Shown one piece after another: positions 61,600 to 64,000 of a stretch of 64,000 nucleotides of DNA; the stretch's first letter is position 1; every line of letters starts with the position of its first letter. Where the stretch lies: assembly GCF_950295315.1 (NCBI RefSeq), contig NC_080168.1, forward strand, positions 74,000,519 through 74,064,518, given 5' to 3'. Position numbers and translations under genes: made by a program. The DNA comes from Erinaceus europaeus (taxonomy: Eukaryota; Chordata; Mammalia; Eulipotyphla; Erinaceidae). The notes beneath the pieces were generated by a model. The model saw only the letters and a list, made by a program, of their open reading frames with translations, did not search any database and had not been told where the DNA came from.

Positions 61600-62170
61600 A
61601 CAGCCAGAACCTCACAGCACAACCTACAAGGTTTGAGGATCAGATATGTGTAAAACGGGTATGTGGAAAGTGGCAGGAGAGACCATTGTGGGGCAGAGGC
61701 AGCTCAAATCCTGAGCTATATCAGCAGTTGGGGAAAAGCAGCCAGAACCACTTTGAAGCATGGTCATCGAATGGCAGGCAGCAGCATGGGGACGCTGGAG
61801 ACCATGGAAGCCAGAGTACGGTCTGAAAAAAGCAGACACAGCTAGGTCCCAAGCCATGGGCAACCACATCCAATTGGACTGGGAACTGGAAAATCAACAC
61901 TGGAAACACAGAGAGCCATATTGAAATATCCACAGCCCACTGCAGGCTTATCCTAAGCAGACCTAAATAACAAGGAAGACCCTCCCCATCCTGTCTACAC
62001 CATCACCTATAAACAAGATAAGTACAATGCCACCTGCTGATTGATAAGCAGAAACCACACCCAATTGAAACATGGGGAAAAAATAAACTTCAACACCACA
62101 GGATCTGGAAAATATATCTGAGTTTAAATTCAGAAAGCTAACTATGAAGTTAATTCAAAACTCCAACGAT
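61600..62170 (+). mobile_element. Possible L1/HAL1 leader region
   Basis: Text such as 'cacctataaacaagataagt', 'acaatgccacctgctgattg', 'ataagcagaaaccacaccca' parallels 2100-2200 of the half-LINE ('atcacaatagcaccacctgc'). It is followed after a SINE and microsatellite by an ORF1-like coiled-coil patch at 62447-62580 (FIKELRILQRELKENPGTEG). Confidence 0.45.
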
Positions 62171-62174
62171 AATA

Positions 62175-62389
62175 TATAAATGGGGTTAAGTGCATATTTC
62201 ACCAAGCCAAATACCTAGGTTTGAACCCTCACTCCCCACCTGCAAGGGGGAAACGTAAAATGTCTCTGTCCCTCTTTACCTCCCCCACCCCTCTCAATTT
62301 CTCTCTATACTAATAAAAAATTAGAAAAGAAAAAAAAAAGCTGCCAGAATCTGCAGCACCAAGCTCCAACGATAACCCTAGTAGCAGAA
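62175..62389 (+). mobile_element. Diverged SINE
   Basis: 'tggggttaagtgcatatttc', 'aggtttgaaccctcactccc', CT-rich stretch, A-rich run at 62316-62339, then a type B-like end 'aagctccaacgataacccta'. Confidence 0.7.
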
Positions 62390-62449
62390 TACATACATAC
62401 ATACATACATACATACATACATACATACATACATACATACATACATAAT
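62390..62449 (+). repeat. (ATAC)15 microsatellite
   Basis: 60 bp of uninterrupted ATAC units at the tail of the SINE. Likely polymorphic in length. Confidence 0.97.
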
Positions 62450-62580
62450 CCAGAGATCTCTTCATCAAAGAGCTAAGAATTTTACAGAGAGAACTCTGAA
62501 AGAAAACCCTGGAACTGAAGGAAATCCTTGGCAGCACGAAAGCCTAAAAAAGGCTTTTCTAGCAGGACTAGAAAAGAGAC

Positions 62581-63239
62581 AGATATAGTCTTTATGCTGT
62601 CTATATTTCTTCTACATTAAATGTTATCAAGCTGTTTCTCTTGATGTTAAACCTGTGATTCTCAAATCTGAAAAATGTCTTGTGTAATGAAAAGAATGGC
62701 TCCACTTTTGGTGTCTGACTGCTAACAGTTTCCAGGGTCCCCTGCCCCTTTCTATCCACTCTTTGAAAATAGGTAAGCCCAGGTGTTCCTTCCTTTGACA
62801 CTGTGACAAGTCAGACCATGCAAGTTACAATTCATAGTTGTGGGGACCTTAACTTCAGCTTACCTCTAACACCATAAACCCCAAACTCTTCTCCATTCCA
62901 TGCTCATGAGAGTTTTGGATCTTTTTATTGAGGGATATTCTTGATATCTGCCCCTATGGAGCCTAGTGAAGTGAATAATGTATCACTTGGTACTTATGTA
63001 GCATTGTCAATCTTGCCATCTTGAACAAATTCTGAGTGGAAGATCCATATACCTCTAGTAAATAATAACAATAATAATAACAACAACACATATATAAATG
63101 GTACCTGGAATACATAAAAATTGCTCATTATCAATTATAAGAAAACATTAACCCAATGAAAATTACACACAAGATCTTTATCAGTTTTGCAAATCTGACT
63201 CTTAAAATAGAGGATATTTCAGAAACTTTCTTTGAAAAG
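62581..63239. other. No gene seen
   Basis: Repeat-poor stretch; minus-strand frames at 62601-62809 show no family. An (AAT)/(AAC) patch lies at about 63060-63090. Confidence 0.4.
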
Positions 63240-63249
63240 ACTGTCAAAT

Positions 63250-63550
63250 GGGTGGTCAGGCGGTAGCACAGCGGGTTAAGCGCACTAAGTAAGTAAAGTG
63301 CAAGGACTGGCATAAGGATCCAGGTTGGAGCACTGGCTCCCCACCTGCAGGGGAGTCACTTCACAGGGGGTGAAGCAGGTCTGCAGGTGTCTGTCTTTCT
63401 CCCCTCCCCCTTTGTCTTCCCCTCCTCTCTCCATTTCTCTTTGTCCTATGCAATAACGACGACATGAACAGCAGCAACAACAACAACAACAATAAAACAA
63501 CAAGGGCAACAAAAGGGAAAATAAATTTTAAAAAAATTTAAATTAAAAAA
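63250..63550 (+). mobile_element. SINE type B with 10-bp TSD
   Basis: 'ggtcaggcggtagcacagcg', 'caggttggagcactggctcc' (B box damaged), 'gggtgaagcaggtctgcagg', 'caataacgacgacatgaaca', 'caagggcaacaaaagggaaa'. Perfect TSD actgtcaaat at 63240-63249 and 63551-63560. Confidence 0.95.
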
Positions 63551-63644
63551 ACTGTCAAATTGTTATGTGTTATACATTGTATAAGTGTTACGTTCATTTT
63601 AAATGGACCCAATCATGCCTCATTAAAAAGCAACTGTAACATGG

Positions 63645-63800
63645 TCCAGGAGAGGGCGTAGTAGATGAAACCATTGGACTCTTCAAGCATGAGGTCCCAA
63701 GTTCAGTCCCCAGCAGCACATGTAATAGTGAAGTCTGGTTCTTTCTCTCTCTCTGTCTTCCTATCTTCTTCATGAATAAGTAAATAAAATCTCAAAAAAT
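63645..63800 (+). mobile_element. Older SINE type D
   Basis: 'gagggcgtagtagatgaaac', 'aagcatgaggtcccaagttc', 'agtccccagcagcacatgta', CT-rich stretch, 'gaataagtaaataaaatctc'. The best-preserved member of this type in the window. Confidence 0.65.
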
Positions 63801-64000
63801 AAAAACATTGTGCTGTAACTACAGGCAGTAAAACAGGGATTGTTATATAAGTATTGGGAGAACTCTTCTCAGTGTAAGTACAGGATCTATGAGGCTAAGT
63901 ATTTACTCAAATCATTAACACTACCCAGTTTTTTGTTAGCATGTCCTGGATGAGTAGTTCTGTCCCAAATTTTTCTATTTACTGAAGATTTGAGGTCTGA

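Noticed and set aside
61663..61869. 60-81 codon frames on both strands
   Set aside because: They fall in what looks like an L1/HAL1 leader and show no coding signature.
62390..62449. Regular short repeats that could suggest an array
   Set aside because: Simple ATAC microsatellite at a SINE tail; no spacers, and not a CRISPR array.

Overview
This is mammalian intergenic or intronic DNA with no host protein-coding gene that I can recognise. Its repeats point to a hedgehog, most likely Erinaceus europaeus or a close erinaceid. There are two reasons. First, dozens of copies of two tRNA-derived SINEs match the known hedgehog SINE type: one carries 'ggtggtggcgcacctggttg' and ends in CAATAAATAAA (called type A here), the other carries 'ggcggtagcgcagcgggtta' and ends in GGGCAACAAAAGGG (type B). 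Second, there are three pieces of a non-LTR retrotransposon of the Vingi type, a clade reported among mammals only from hedgehogs and thought to have arrived by horizontal transfer.

Layout. 1-5.6 kb: SINEs, an ORF1-only half-LINE (1985-3530) and a minus-strand L1 3' UTR with a target-site duplication (TSD). 5.6-9.9 kb: sparse, with MIR-like relics, a 350-bp pyrimidine tract and SINEs. 9.8-11.6 kb: an 18-bp Vingi micro-insertion and a 1.2-kb Vingi copy with an inverted 5' segment. 11.6-14.1 kb: quiet. 14.1-19.4 kb: stacked L1 3' ends. 19.4-22 kb: a diverged tandem duplication and a 191-bp internally deleted Vingi derivative. 22.4-36 kb: L1 fragments of several ages, many interrupted by SINEs. 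36-46.7 kb: SINE clusters in otherwise unremarkable DNA. 46.9-56.6 kb: two truncated L1 3' UTRs, then a full-length 7.47-kb L1 with a TSD. 56.6-64 kb: more SINEs, two L1 3' ends stacked at one target site, and quiet flanks.

The full-length L1 (49153-56622) is the main coding object. Its 5' UTR has two related copies of a segment beginning with a YY1-like AAGATGGCGG. ORF1 has a nonsense codon and a frameshift. ORF2 (51445-55269, 1274 codons) is open apart from one TAG at codon 157. It carries endonuclease, reverse transcriptase (FADD at 53539-53550) and an intact Cys-rich CX3CX7HX4C motif. The SINEs have A-rich tails and L1-like TSDs and were presumably moved by such L1s. The Vingi pieces have GAA tails and 11-12 bp TSDs without the T/A-rich L1 target, so they used their own endonuclease.

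I use three labels for L1 3' ends. B is short (about 280 bp), ending near CCATTAATCCCCCAATAAA. A is the about 1.35-kb 3' UTR of the full-length L1. A' is an older relative of A with about 1.2 kb of extra sequence.
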